NCBI GenBank assembly: GCA_013397795.1
Contig: VZTJ01003577.1
Coordinates: 1 to 64,000, forward strand
Direction of reading: 5' to 3'
From: Orthonyx spaldingii
Lineage: Eukaryota > Chordata > Aves > Passeriformes > Orthonychidae
Length of the DNA: 64,000 nt
Part shown: piece after piece, positions 13,506 through 24,300 of the stretch
Layout: the number at the start of each line of letters is the position of its first letter
Numbering within the stretch: the stretch's first letter is position 1
Notes under the pieces: model-generated
What the model was told of the DNA's origin: nothing
Seen by the model: only the letters and a program-made list of their open reading frames with translations
Database searches by the model: none
Program-made: the position numbers and the translations under genes

Positions 13506-13774
13506 GGTGTGTCCCATCATCCTACTCACACTGACCTACACTGGTACGAACTCAAGACGTATGATTACCACGAGGCACACGCTTTGCTTACAACCACCCT
13601 CATTCTACACAACTAGAGATCTTCTTAGAAGGGACCAGAAAATATGTTTTATAAAAGCACACGTCTAAAGCGGCACTCGGGCACAATTGCAGGTTGCCGC
13701 CTGAAGATCGGGACTTGTACTGAAGCAGAAGGTAAAGGCAGCAAGGACAAAAACTCCACCCCTCAACACTTTTT
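13506..13774. other. METTL15 intron 1, between LTR and CpG island
   Basis: Transition sequence of rising GC content with no recognised element. Confidence 0.55.
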
Positions 13775-14000
13775 GTCGGAAGCGGCCGGAGAAGCGTCAG
13801 CAGCCTGCACCCCGGTCCGCGCCAGGCCTCACGGTGGAGTGCGGGAGGAAGAAGCTGAGGACTGACCCCGCCCGAGCCGGGCTGGCGGGACACGCGGCGC
13901 GAGAGGCAGGCCGGTCGGCAGGCCGGGGCCCCTCGCTCCCCGCGGGCTCTGCCGCCGCCCGCGCCCCGCGGGACCCCGCGCCCTCGGCCCGCGCACTCAC

Positions 14001-14040
14001 CGCCGGCGCCGTCGCTGTCGCTCTGCTGACGCCACGGGAG
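14001..14040 (-). other. METTL15: METTL15 exon 1, untranslated (5' end approximate)
   Basis: On the minus strand a consensus donor (CCGGCG/gtgagt; exon edge at 14001) sits in the CpG island just beyond the shared CCAAT box. It would splice to 12568. The 5' edge is inferred. Confidence 0.5.
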
Positions 14041-14044
14041 GCAG

Positions 14045-14049
14045 CCAAT
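14045..14049. promoter_or_regulatory. CCAAT box (NF-Y site) between the two first exons
   Basis: The context is CAGCCAATCAG, an excellent NF-Y match. It is the only CCAAT noticed in the island core and lies between the two predicted first exons, so it may serve both directions. Confidence 0.65.
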
Positions 14050-14078
14050 CAGAAGGCGCGGAGGGCGGCCTGCTTGTG

Positions 14079-14084
14079 TTTGAA
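14079..14084 (+). promoter_or_regulatory. Cell-cycle CHR element (TTTGAA)
   Basis: TTTGAA matches the CHR consensus TTYGAA bound by MuvB (DREAM and B-MYB/FOXM1 complexes) in G2/M genes. It lies 30 bp after a CCAAT box and just before the KIF18A first-exon donor, the usual arrangement in mitotic gene promoters. No clear CDE half-site was seen 4 bp upstream. The motif is short, so support comes from position and gene function. Confidence 0.55.
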
Positions 14085-14128
14085 TTCGGAGGCCGGTGGA
14101 TGGCTGTTGGTGCGGCCGCGACTCGCGG
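14085..14128 (+). other. KIF18A: KIF18A exon 1, untranslated (5' end approximate)
   Basis: A consensus donor (CGCGG/gtgagt) ends at 14128 inside the CpG island, just after the CHR site. A noncoding first exon spliced to 14994 matches the 17-exon human layout. The 5' edge is a guess, because no TATA box or initiator fixes the start. Confidence 0.6.
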
Positions 14129-14993
14129 GTGAGTTTGGGGGCGAGACCGGGTATGGCCCCGGCCTGGAGGGCGAGTGCCGGGGCAGCATCTCTGCGGCGG
14201 GCCCGGGGGGCAATTCTTTGGCCGGAGGGCCGAGCCTGGAGGCGTGCCCCGAGGAAGAGCTGTCCGCGGTGGGGTAAGGAGGGGGCTTAGAGAGCCGGGC
14301 GGGGCTGGGCGGCCCCCGCTCACCTGCCCCGGGTGTTCCCTTTCTCCGTGTCTCGGTTACGCCGCGGCCGGGGGCGGCTCGGCTGAGAGAGCGCGAGCTG
14401 ACCTTGAAGCGCCATAAGTGTTAATGAGGGCCTTTACCGTGTAGGTTACTGTCGGCTTTTAAGGGTGAACGAACAGCCCTCTGTTAACAACAAAGATGGG
14501 CTATTTAAAGGAACTTCCATTTTCGTATCGGTTAATGTATCCCATGCAAGGCATGTTAACGTAAATCCCGCTATAACGCTCTTTAAACCTACGTGCAACG
14601 TGACTATATCAATAATCCAGGGAAAGCAACATAGGCAGCTCTTCTTTCTGCTGAAGGACAAAATAACTACTCGCTTTAGTCTACAGAAATGTGGTATCCC
14701 ATCTGAAAGCTTGGTATATTATAACTGAAAGCCAGCAGGTCATTTAGTAGTTTAAATTTTAAAATAAACTTAAGATTTTACTGGGGGAGTACTAGCTGAC
14801 TTTCTGAAAGCTGTGCTGAATTAAGTCATCTTTTCAGGCCATGTTATAGTGTTTCCCAAAGCCGCACGGCCATTGGAGCAGTCCATTGACAAGTGATGGG
14901 TGGATCCACCATAGGTGCCTGATGAAATGTGTGAACTGTTTGAAAGAGTGAAAGGCATTATATTGCAAATAAAACCTATCTTGTCAATTGCAG
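14129..14993 (+). other. KIF18A: KIF18A intron 1
   Basis: The first 290 bp are still CpG-rich with G runs; the rest is AT-rich. Donor gtgagt, acceptor ttgcag. Confidence 0.6.
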
Positions 14994-15052
14994 AAAAGAT
15001 TCAGCCGTTCGATCTGAAAGAGTCTTGGCAGTGAAGCTGGGGTACAGAAGGG
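14994..15052 (+). other. KIF18A: KIF18A 5' untranslated part of exon 2
   Basis: The acceptor cttgtcaattgcag lies just before 14994. The 59 nt to the ATG hold no other ATG. G at -3 gives a fair start context. Confidence 0.75.
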
Positions 15053-15380
15053 ATGACTCCTGCTAAGGACGAAGATGTCTGTAATCACGTGAAAGTGGTA
15101 GTCCGTGTCCGTCCAGAGACCCAAAAGGAAAAACACAGCAGCTTTAGTAGGGTTGTCCATGTTATTGACCAGCATGTATTGGTCTTTGATCCAAAGGAGG
15201 AAGAAGTTAGCTTCTTTAATGGAAAGAGACTGACCCATAGGGATATTAACAAAAGACAAAGGAAAGATCTTAAATTTATGTTTGATGCTATTTTTGATGA
15301 CAGTTCATCCCAGTTGGAAGTTTTTGAGCATACTACCAAAAGTCTAATTGATGGCTTCCTAAATGGATATAACTGTACAG
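15053..15380 (+). CDS. KIF18A: KIF18A exon 2, coding part (residues 1-109)
   Basis: Holds the ATG (G at -3) and the N-terminal motor strands VKVVVRVRPE and HVLVFDP, then the long basic loop 2 (residues 57-71, many K and R), which in KIF18A helps hold the motor at microtubule plus ends. It ends in NGYNCT. The donor is ACAG/gtaact, leaving one base of codon 110. Confidence 0.95.
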
Positions 15381-18300
15381 GTAACTTTATTATTTATCTT
15401 CTTAATTGAGGAACTTCAATAAATTTCTCAAAATGTCTACCATTGTATCCAATGGCAACAGAGGCATTTAAAAAGCCTGAGATAGAAATAAAGCATTTTG
15501 TTTTAATTCATAGATATGAAAGGCTGACTTTTTAGCATATGGAAGTTAGGATAGCTCTATTTTAAAAAGAAGTTTGTGTTAAGGTTATAACAGACTTCAG
15601 AATTTTATCTGAAGTATATGTGCTAATGGGATTCCTCTAGAGTTATTCAAGCAGAAGCAGTTGTGTTACTGAGTGTGTGGTAACCTGCTTTATGAAGTCT
15701 TTTAGAGCTTGAGTTTTTTTAATAGGCTACTGGAATGTGGTGAGGAAATGAAATGCCTATCAGCAATAAGTTGATGGCTTAGGGTTATGAGAGTAAGTAA
15801 ATAATATTTTCATATAACATGTCAGTGAATGAATTTTGAACTGAAAATTCAAAAATGTTATTTTGAAACATCTAATTATAGATGTGAAAGGTAAAACCTA
15901 AATAAGAAACTTGATCAGTTTATGAAGCAGTTGTGCAGAACAATAGAGCTCTGTGAATGTTCATTTGACTTTTGTGTTCCTGATTAGCTTTCAAATAAAT
16001 TATGTATTTTTGCTTTGTTGGGTTTTTTTGGGAAAATTTAGTGCTTGCATATGGTGCAACAGGAGCTGGAAAGACTCATACGATGTTAGGTTCTCCTGAA
16101 GATCCTGGAGTCATGTATTTAACTATGATGACACTTTATAAACGCATGGATCAAATAAAAGAAGATAAAACATGTGATGTTGCCGTCTCTTATTTAGAGG
16201 TGAGTTGTTGCATTTGGTATGTTGCTTTTAATAAGTCATATTTTATAAATAAAGACAAGCTGGTTTGGGTTTCCTCTGCTCCTTTCTGGGACTTGACAAA
16301 ATATGTCCTTATAGGAGTAGAACTGTATTGTGCTCTGCAAACTTGGTGTTCCTAGGCACTTGTTACTGTTTCACAGAACACTTCCCAAACAGGACAACAG
16401 CTTCTAATATATTCACTGAATGTTCATGATTTGTGTCTTGCTGATCAATTACATGCCTCTGAACATCTGTTGACGTGTACAAGAAAACATAATTTCAGGG
16501 TAATATTTTAAGACTTCACAATAACATCCTATAAACTCTGCAATAAAGCACAAGAAAATGATATTCTGTTTTTGTAAGTAAATGTTTTTGCACTGGTACT
16601 GAGCAGTACTAGTAAAATGGTTATCTTCTAGCTTCATCAAAGTCTTAATGGATGCTAGTTGGTATTTGGGAGGAGTAGAAGAAGATGGGGAAAGTTTGCA
16701 TTGCTATATGCTTCCACAGACCAAGAAATAAGACATTTAACAATTTTAACAGAAGTAGGTTTGAACTAAGAAATACAGCTGAAGTATGGATTGTGATCTA
16801 CATTGGAGGAAAATAAATACTTTAGATTCATGCTTGATGCAAAACTGGTTTTTGTTAAAAAAAAAGGCAATTTTTTTCAATAAAGAATAAAGATTATTTA
16901 CTAGAAAGAATTACTCCTAAAATCTAAAAAGAAGTCATGTGAATTGAATATTTTAAGCTCAATATAGGGAAAATGTTTGAAAAAAAATTATAGCATGAAT
17001 TCTTTACATTGTCTTAAAGAAGTATTAAAAGAGGATGGTGATTTCTTTTTATTTAATTTTAATTCTGTTGACTATGGGAGGATGTTTTAATAAAATATTT
17101 TAAATTCCTTGTCAAAGGTTTACAATGAACAGATACGTGATCTGCTGGTCAACTCTGGACCTCTAGCTGTTCGTGAAGATGCCCAGCAAGGGGTGGTAGT
17201 TCAAGGTCTGACATTACATCAGGTCTGTAAATATCTATAGAAACATAAAATGTGTTTGAGATAATGGGGAAACGTTCCCATTGTTAGGAGAGTTGTATGG
17301 AATTTGGTAATTTCCTAGTGGGCTTTGTTCTGGCCATAAACACCAGTAACTTGTAAACCTAATTAATTAGTTAAAAGCACATTGTGGAAAAAAACTGCCA
17401 ATATTATTGAATGCATTATAGAATTAGAATATATAGAATTATATAGAAGCATTCAGTCCTTATTATCAAAAGGGTACCATGGGCAGCAATTCTTTGGTAA
17501 GGTCAGTGATAGAACTTAGTTTTCCAATCTAAAAATCAGTTCCTGTGGACCTATTTTATTGTGGTTTTCTTGTGTATGTTACATGCTGTGACAGGAAACA
17601 ATATTCTAAGTTAGTCTAGTTCTGTGAACATCCTTCTTCCCAAACCTTGAGTCTTGTGAGGAAAAAACTTTTCTTATACTAATGCATTAAACAGTGATAT
17701 ACTAATTTAAGTCAGACATTTGTAAGTGAGGCTCATTCTAAGTATGGAGAATCTTTCAGATTTCTTTAACTTATTTACTAAAAATATGTTCTGATTTAAG
17801 TTGCTGCACTTAAGTGCTTGCTTTTCATACATTACTGCTTTTTAGCTGGGATATTTGTTTGAAGTGCCTCAATTTCAAAACAGGAAATTTTTCTTCTTTC
17901 TAGGTAACTAAAATTTTAAGTTCATTTATTTTTTTGAAGGTGAATGTTAATGTAAATGTATTCTAGAATCAGTGTATTGCTATAGTTGATGGAAAAGAAA
18001 AGAGAACTGTATTTGTCTTGTGCTCTACTCTTAAAGCCTAAATCAGCAGAGGAAATCCTTCAGATGTTGGATTACGGAAATAAAAATAGAACTCAGCATG
18101 CCACAGATGTGAATGCCTCCTCTTCCCGGTCCCATGCTGTCTTTCAGGTAAGATGATATAGCCAATAAATGGTAGTCATTACTGTGAGTTGCAGTTTTTG
18201 TTTAAAGTTGGATACAATGGAAGCATTTACTTTTAAACTGTGTTGAACTTTAGTTTGGAGAAGAGGTGATTGAAGTTTTTCAGTTTACTCTTCTTGTTGA

Positions 18301-21300
18301 CTCTTTATTCCTTGGAAGTGTGTAATGGTTCTTAGTGTTTATATTTGAAAAAATGAATTCAATGATAAGGTCTCTAGTTACAATAGTTTGAACTTATTAT
18401 ATATAAAATATGTACTTACACCTTCTTAACTTATATACCTTGGAAGAAACAACTTTTAAATGGTAATTTTGAGCTTTAATATACTTCCATATTGTAATCT
18501 TATAAACTGAAAGTTATTGGTGGTTTTTTAATGCTTTCTGGTTTCCTGACATTGCTTAGCATTTCTCTGGGAAAAATAACTTATAGAATGCAGTTATATG
18601 TCTGACTATAAACTAAAAATCTCAAGTAGTACTCTCTTGTTTTACTTTTTTGGTTAATGTTAATTTTTACAATAAAGTGATTTCCTAATATTCTAGTGTG
18701 GACCAAGTTTTAGAAAATGAAATGATGATTCTTAGTTTTCAAAAATGTGTTTTGAATGAGTTGTGCAAATATGCTAAAACTTAAGACTTCTCCAAAGATT
18801 TTTGGTGTTGGCTACACTGCCTTATTCTTCTGACTTCACTTTTTAAATACCATCTGTGATATTTAAAAACTAGTCCTGTTATCAACATCTTCTTTTTTTT
18901 TTCCTTTTTTGCTGTTACAAACTGCAAAGCAGTTTGAATTATTTATTTGATCCACTCTGGGTTGAAAAATATTAAAATAAATTTGGTTCTGTTCCTTGCA
19001 GTACAGCCTTTAACTGTTGGGAAGTTCTTAACAGTATCTGCAGACTTAGACAATGCTAAATAACTATAGCAAAGTTAAAAAAAAATCAGCTTCTAAATAA
19101 GTAACAGAAAATAAGTCATTGCTACTCTAAAAGCTTCTGTTTTCCTATATACCTTAAACTTATGCTTGAAAAAAAACAGAAGGGCAATAATTTCCCCTGA
19201 GGTCTGCCCTTGTTGTACATTGTACATGATCGCACAAAGACTTCTTTTGAAGTTGTTTGGGTTGAGAGCTGCATTGTCATGTATGTGTGCTGCCTTTAAA
19301 AAGGCTCAAGGTACGATGCTAAAGACAGATCAGAGTGAACTGCTGATTTCTGTTTATTTGCTGGGCTGGGATGTATTATCTCCCTCACCTTTACTCAGAA
19401 AAAAGCTCTGGATTATTATCTGGCAGGCTTTTTCTCAGTACATTTGTAAAAGTGGCAAGCAATTAAATAAATCACCTCAGTTTCTCATATATTTTCACAA
19501 ATCTGTGACATTCTGCATAACAGAATTGTGTCTTTGTTTCCAGAGATGTAAGTGGTGAGAAATCCCCAGTGCTGTCTTGATTACTCTTTATTTCTAACTT
19601 TTCTATTATTTTAAGAGTTGCTTTTTTGTAGAGATATATTATTTTTGGCTTTTCTTGTTAACTCTACTGGAGCAGCATATTTTCTGAAAGTTACTCAGAA
19701 ACTGGTAAATCTTGGCCCAGGACATTCTGAGCTGATTTTAGAGATGCAAGTTTTGCCTTACTGTACCATCTGTCTTAGGTTTGAAGTATCTATCTGGGTC
19801 AGGCAGTTACTGCATCTGAGAGAAAAGTCCGAATTGCCACACTGTTCTATTGAAAGTGTTTGCTGACTGACAAAGAAATAGAAAATTTCTGCTTTGGGGC
19901 ATTTACTGTATCTTTTGAATTTTTACAAAAGCTTGAGTGGTACAACATAGTTTGGCTGTCACTCCACCTTACCCTGCTTCATTAATGATAGTTACTGTGT
20001 TCTTCTGGTAGTGTGTTCCCAGCCTGAGGTTCTTTTTTTTTTTTTTTTTTTTTGTCTATTATCCTGGAAATAGTACAACTGAACTTAGTTGTACTGTTTG
20101 ATATAGAAACATATCTATTTGAAATATACATTTCATGGCAAGTCATAAGGATTTTATTTTATTCATTCACAGTTCTTGTCAATCTTTTTCCTGTTACAAA
20201 GTACTGTGAAAACTTCATTTCTCATGCACAAAGCTTAAAGCTACACTAGTAATGAGTTATTGTCTTTACTAGTCAGTCACCTTATATTCATGGCACCTCT
20301 TTCCTAATTCACTGTCCAGAAGGGCATGCATGAATGTGTCAGTAACCATTAGCAATATTAACAAATGGCAAGACATTCAAAACAAAAGAAGGGGAAATAT
20401 ATAGAGAATCCTGAAAAAGTCTAAGGATTCTTCTTACTGGCTGTATATTCATGCTTTTGCCTACTTGCTTATAAACTTGAAGAAAGAGTACCTTCACCAG
20501 CAGAAGAAAGCAAAAGCGTTTAGTTCTTTGTACATCTCTGTACTGTGAAAATTTCAGGAAAGATGGGATGAAGGGGAACAAGTGGCCTCAGGAGGCAGCA
20601 CATTCAAAAAGATCCTGGGCTGTATTTTCACAGCATTAAATGAGCATTGTTTCCTATTAATGGAAGATAGAATTAAGTCTAAATCAGTGAACGGTTAGCC
20701 TTTTCCTGGTTTATCCCTATACATATCTTTATGGCATACTCCTATATGTGCATTTGAAAAAGGAACACCCCTTTCAATTTAAGGTTCAGTAGTGTAATAT
20801 ATATTTTTAGTGCAGAAGAATCAAGACCTGTGAGATTCATTTTCCCTGTAAAAAATTCACTTACCTTTGCTGCTTTGTGAGCCTGGACCAGTTGGTCGCT
20901 TAATCCTCTGCAGCAGGATGGGGGAGAGAATCAGAAGCAAAGAGAAGGAGGTACCTTGTGGTTCATTTAAGTGAAGGGAAAGTGGCAGGGAGGGGCCAAT
21001 TACTTGCCACCGTCAGGAATGTCCAGCCATTCCTCAAGCAATGGCTACTCAGAGCAGCTTTCAGTCATTTGGGGTCAACTGTTTGGTTGCCACCTCTTGC
21101 TCATTGCCCTGACACCATACAACTGCTGTTCAGCAAAAGCTAATCAGCAGTGTGTGTTATCAGCACTGTCTGGGCCACAAGTCTGTTAGCAATATGTGGG
21201 CTGCTGCACTGAAAATTAACTTCACCTCAGTCAAACTCAGTGCGACTATACTCTGCTTCTTTCCTTACTAATACATGAAACAAGGGACTTTAAAAGGTGT

Positions 21301-24300
21301 CAGAAATCGATTCACTATTTTCCATTAGGCCAAACTCCATGTTGACATTAGATATGTACTAAAAGGTTAAATTTCGTTTATGAGAAAGATTCCAATACAA
21401 ATGTCTGAAAACAGTTGTTACACTATGAAATTAACTTACTGCTTAGATTGGTTAGTGGTTACTTCTTAATTTTTTTTTTTTTTTCAATTGTAGATTTACC
21501 TACGACAACAAGATAAAACAGCTAGTATTAATCAAAATATTCGTGTTGCCAAAATGTCTCTCATTGACCTGGCAGGATCTGAACGTGCCAATGCAACAAA
21601 TGCCAAGGGGGCTCGTTTTGTAGAAGGAACAAATATTAACCGGTCCCTGCTTGCTCTTGGAAATGTCATTAATGCATTGGCAGATCCAAAGGTATGTGCT
21701 GCTTTCCCATGCAGTCTTTACCTCCTAATGTTCTGAAAACATTTTTAAAAGTACTAAGCCAATTGAATAATGTGGTTTACATTGTTGGTGCTACTCACAT
21801 CATCATTCTTATGTAAAATTGTCTTAAGGCTTTCCACCATCATGTCTGTGATAGCTGAAAGACAATCCCAATGAGAGAGAATTCTCAAAAATTATGTGCA
21901 ACTATCTAAGGATAGTGTCAAAGGTGAATGGTACCTGTTTTTCTTACCTATCTTCTTCAAAATCAAGCATGTCTAGAGAAACTTGCAGAAGTAAGTGAAT
22001 AACCTTACAATTAACCTTTAATCTTGGGGGAATCAGCTTTTATAGGATAAAACAGCACCTATTCCAAGCTGTTCTTTTGGGATCTCACATACATCCATAC
22101 ACAAACACATCCCTGCTCAAAGCAGTGAGTCAGTCTCCTGATATGGCTCACCAGCTCCAGACAAGGAATAGGTACAATTGTATAGGACAACGAAAAAACA
22201 TCCTGAACTTTTGCATAAGTAGAGTCAAGTCCATTGTCTACTATGACACTCTTTTTGTCCTTCTGCTCAACTAGCAAATTCTTCCTTCAAATATGCCAGG
22301 AGAAAATCAGATTTTATTTCCCTTCCTGATGTTGCATGTCCTCATCACCATCTTGTTGGAGTGGTAAGGTGGAGGTGGAATTTAAAATATGTACCATGGA
22401 CATAAAGAAAGAATCTTCATGTTGATTTATTTGATGTGGGATTGGGTTCCTAGTGACCAAACTTAGTATAATGAAACAAAAATTCTGTAGCTTCACAAAG
22501 CAGTGTTTGTGTTGTCTGGAAAGTCTGGGGAATCTCCATCCTTGGAGATAATCAAAACCCAACTGGGCATAGTCCTTGCCATCTTACTGTAGCTGGCCCT
22601 GCTTCGAGCAGAAGGATTGAACTAGAGGGATTTTAGAGGTCCTTCCCAATCTGGATGATTTTGTGAACTGAAAGTAGTTTAATGTAGTTTACTTCTTCTG
22701 TTCGTTGCCCCATCTCAAAAATAGGAGTTACATATCCAGACATTAGAAAGTAACCTAGCTAATACATGTGTTGTGAAGGTGTTGAACAGTTCCAAGAGAC
22801 TTAAAGAGTTTAAGATAATAGATAATTTAGAGAAAATTTAAAGAAAAATTACTTATATCAAAGAAAAGTTTCATAACTGTTTGTCATGTTTTGTGTCACT
22901 GTTGAAATTCTAAGCAGACTTTAAAAAAAGTACAGTTGACCAAACCATAAAAATGTATATCACTCTTTTTAGAGCAAGAAACACATTCCTTACCGAAACA
23001 GCAAGCTTACTCGTTTATTGAAAGATTCTCTTGGAGGAAATTGCCGAACAATAATGATAGCTGCTATTAGCCCATCTTCTTTGTTTTACGATGATACCTA
23101 TAATACTCTTAAGTATGCAAACCGAGCAAAGGATATCAAGTCTTCTGTGAGTATATTGGTATTTATTGATCTCTTGTCAAAGTACAATAATGTAGTATTA
23201 AAAGAAGAATTATTTCTTTTGGAATATTAGGTTTTCCTTCATTTTTGTCTCAAAATTTTGTTCTGTTATCTCTTCTTTATTTGCGGCCAACTCTTCCTTA
23301 TCTGAGTGATAGGTGCAGTCGATCCTAGATCTGGCCTAAAAGCATCATTTTTGTTAATGAGATGATGCTGTCAGTTTGAAATAGTTTCTTTTGTGAGCAT
23401 GAAATTTAGAAATAATCCTCAGCCGGTAGAATTCACATCCTTTTTTAGCATCTTGCTGTTACGTCTTCAGAGAACTATAAAGTATATTAAAGAAGTTTCT
23501 TACCAGCTGTACAAGAACCAGTCCAGGTTTGTTACAGGTAGAATTCAGCTGGAGTCAAGAAGCTCAGTGAGATTGTATTGATAAATGAAAAGCTGGAATG
23601 CCCTGTTTCTGCTCTCTATTGTTTTAATTTTATTTTTCATCTTTTTTTTTATTGCAGCTCCTAATTATTTTTTTGTAATACAAAGTTTGCTGTAGTTTCC
23701 ATTTTTTGCATACTTAAAGGTAGTTTTTATAATAAAATGCACAAGATACACATTACATAGTAAAACTAATCTGAATAAATGCAAAACATGCTTGCACATG
23801 TAAATGTAATTATTTTTGTTTTGTTGAGGGAAATGTCCTGGCCATGGGTGTGCAATAGATGACAGCAAAATCTGACAGTCATACTCTTGTTGTGCAAGTC
23901 AGGATTTTATTAATCTCTTTCCTTATAATAGAGTGTGTGTGTAACTATGTAGTACTTATTCACAGTGTGTTTGTTATGCATGAAAACATGAAGGAGCTGC
24001 CTTTCAATTCTAACCTGTTTCTTTACAGTTGAAGAGCAATGTTGTTAGTTTGGACAGTCACATAAGCCAGTATGTTAAAATTTGCAATGAACAAAAGAAA
24101 GAGGTATGTAAAAAATCTGTTTTTAAGAGGTTGAAAGGTTAACTGTTAACTTTGAATATAAAAAATAGTTTATGGGATTGAATCTATAAGATAATATTGT
24201 TTCAATGTATTTTGAAGTAAGCAAATTTTGTCTTCTGAGAGGAATATCACCTGCTGCCATATAAGCACGGAATGATAGTTTTGAAAAACAAAATAAAAAA

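Larger units (their letters stand above)
13775..14415. promoter_or_regulatory. CpG island with divergent METTL15/KIF18A promoter
   Basis: This is the only strongly GC- and CpG-rich stretch in the window, with AT-rich DNA on both sides. It lies between the first exons of two head-to-head genes and has donors for both strands about 130 bp apart. No TATA box was seen, as usual for such promoters. The long ORFs inside it reflect GC content and are not genes. Confidence 0.88.
15381..18036 (+). other. KIF18A: KIF18A introns 2-4 region (15381-16041, 16200-17117, 17223-18036)
   Basis: Three short AT-rich introns around exons 3 and 4; no repeats were recognised. Confidence 0.7.
18148..21493 (+). other. 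KIF18A: KIF18A intron 5
   Basis: 3.3 kb holding the T21 run and the antisense LTR (20870-21242). A 130-codon ORF at 19166-19558 has no recognisable domain and no supporting splice structure. Confidence 0.7.

Noticed and set aside
13797..14417. Several long ORFs on both strands in the CpG island (up to 147 codons)
   Set aside because: Stop codons are rare in GC-rich DNA. They are Ala/Gly/Pro/Arg-rich, overlap the promoter and first exons, and match no family I know.
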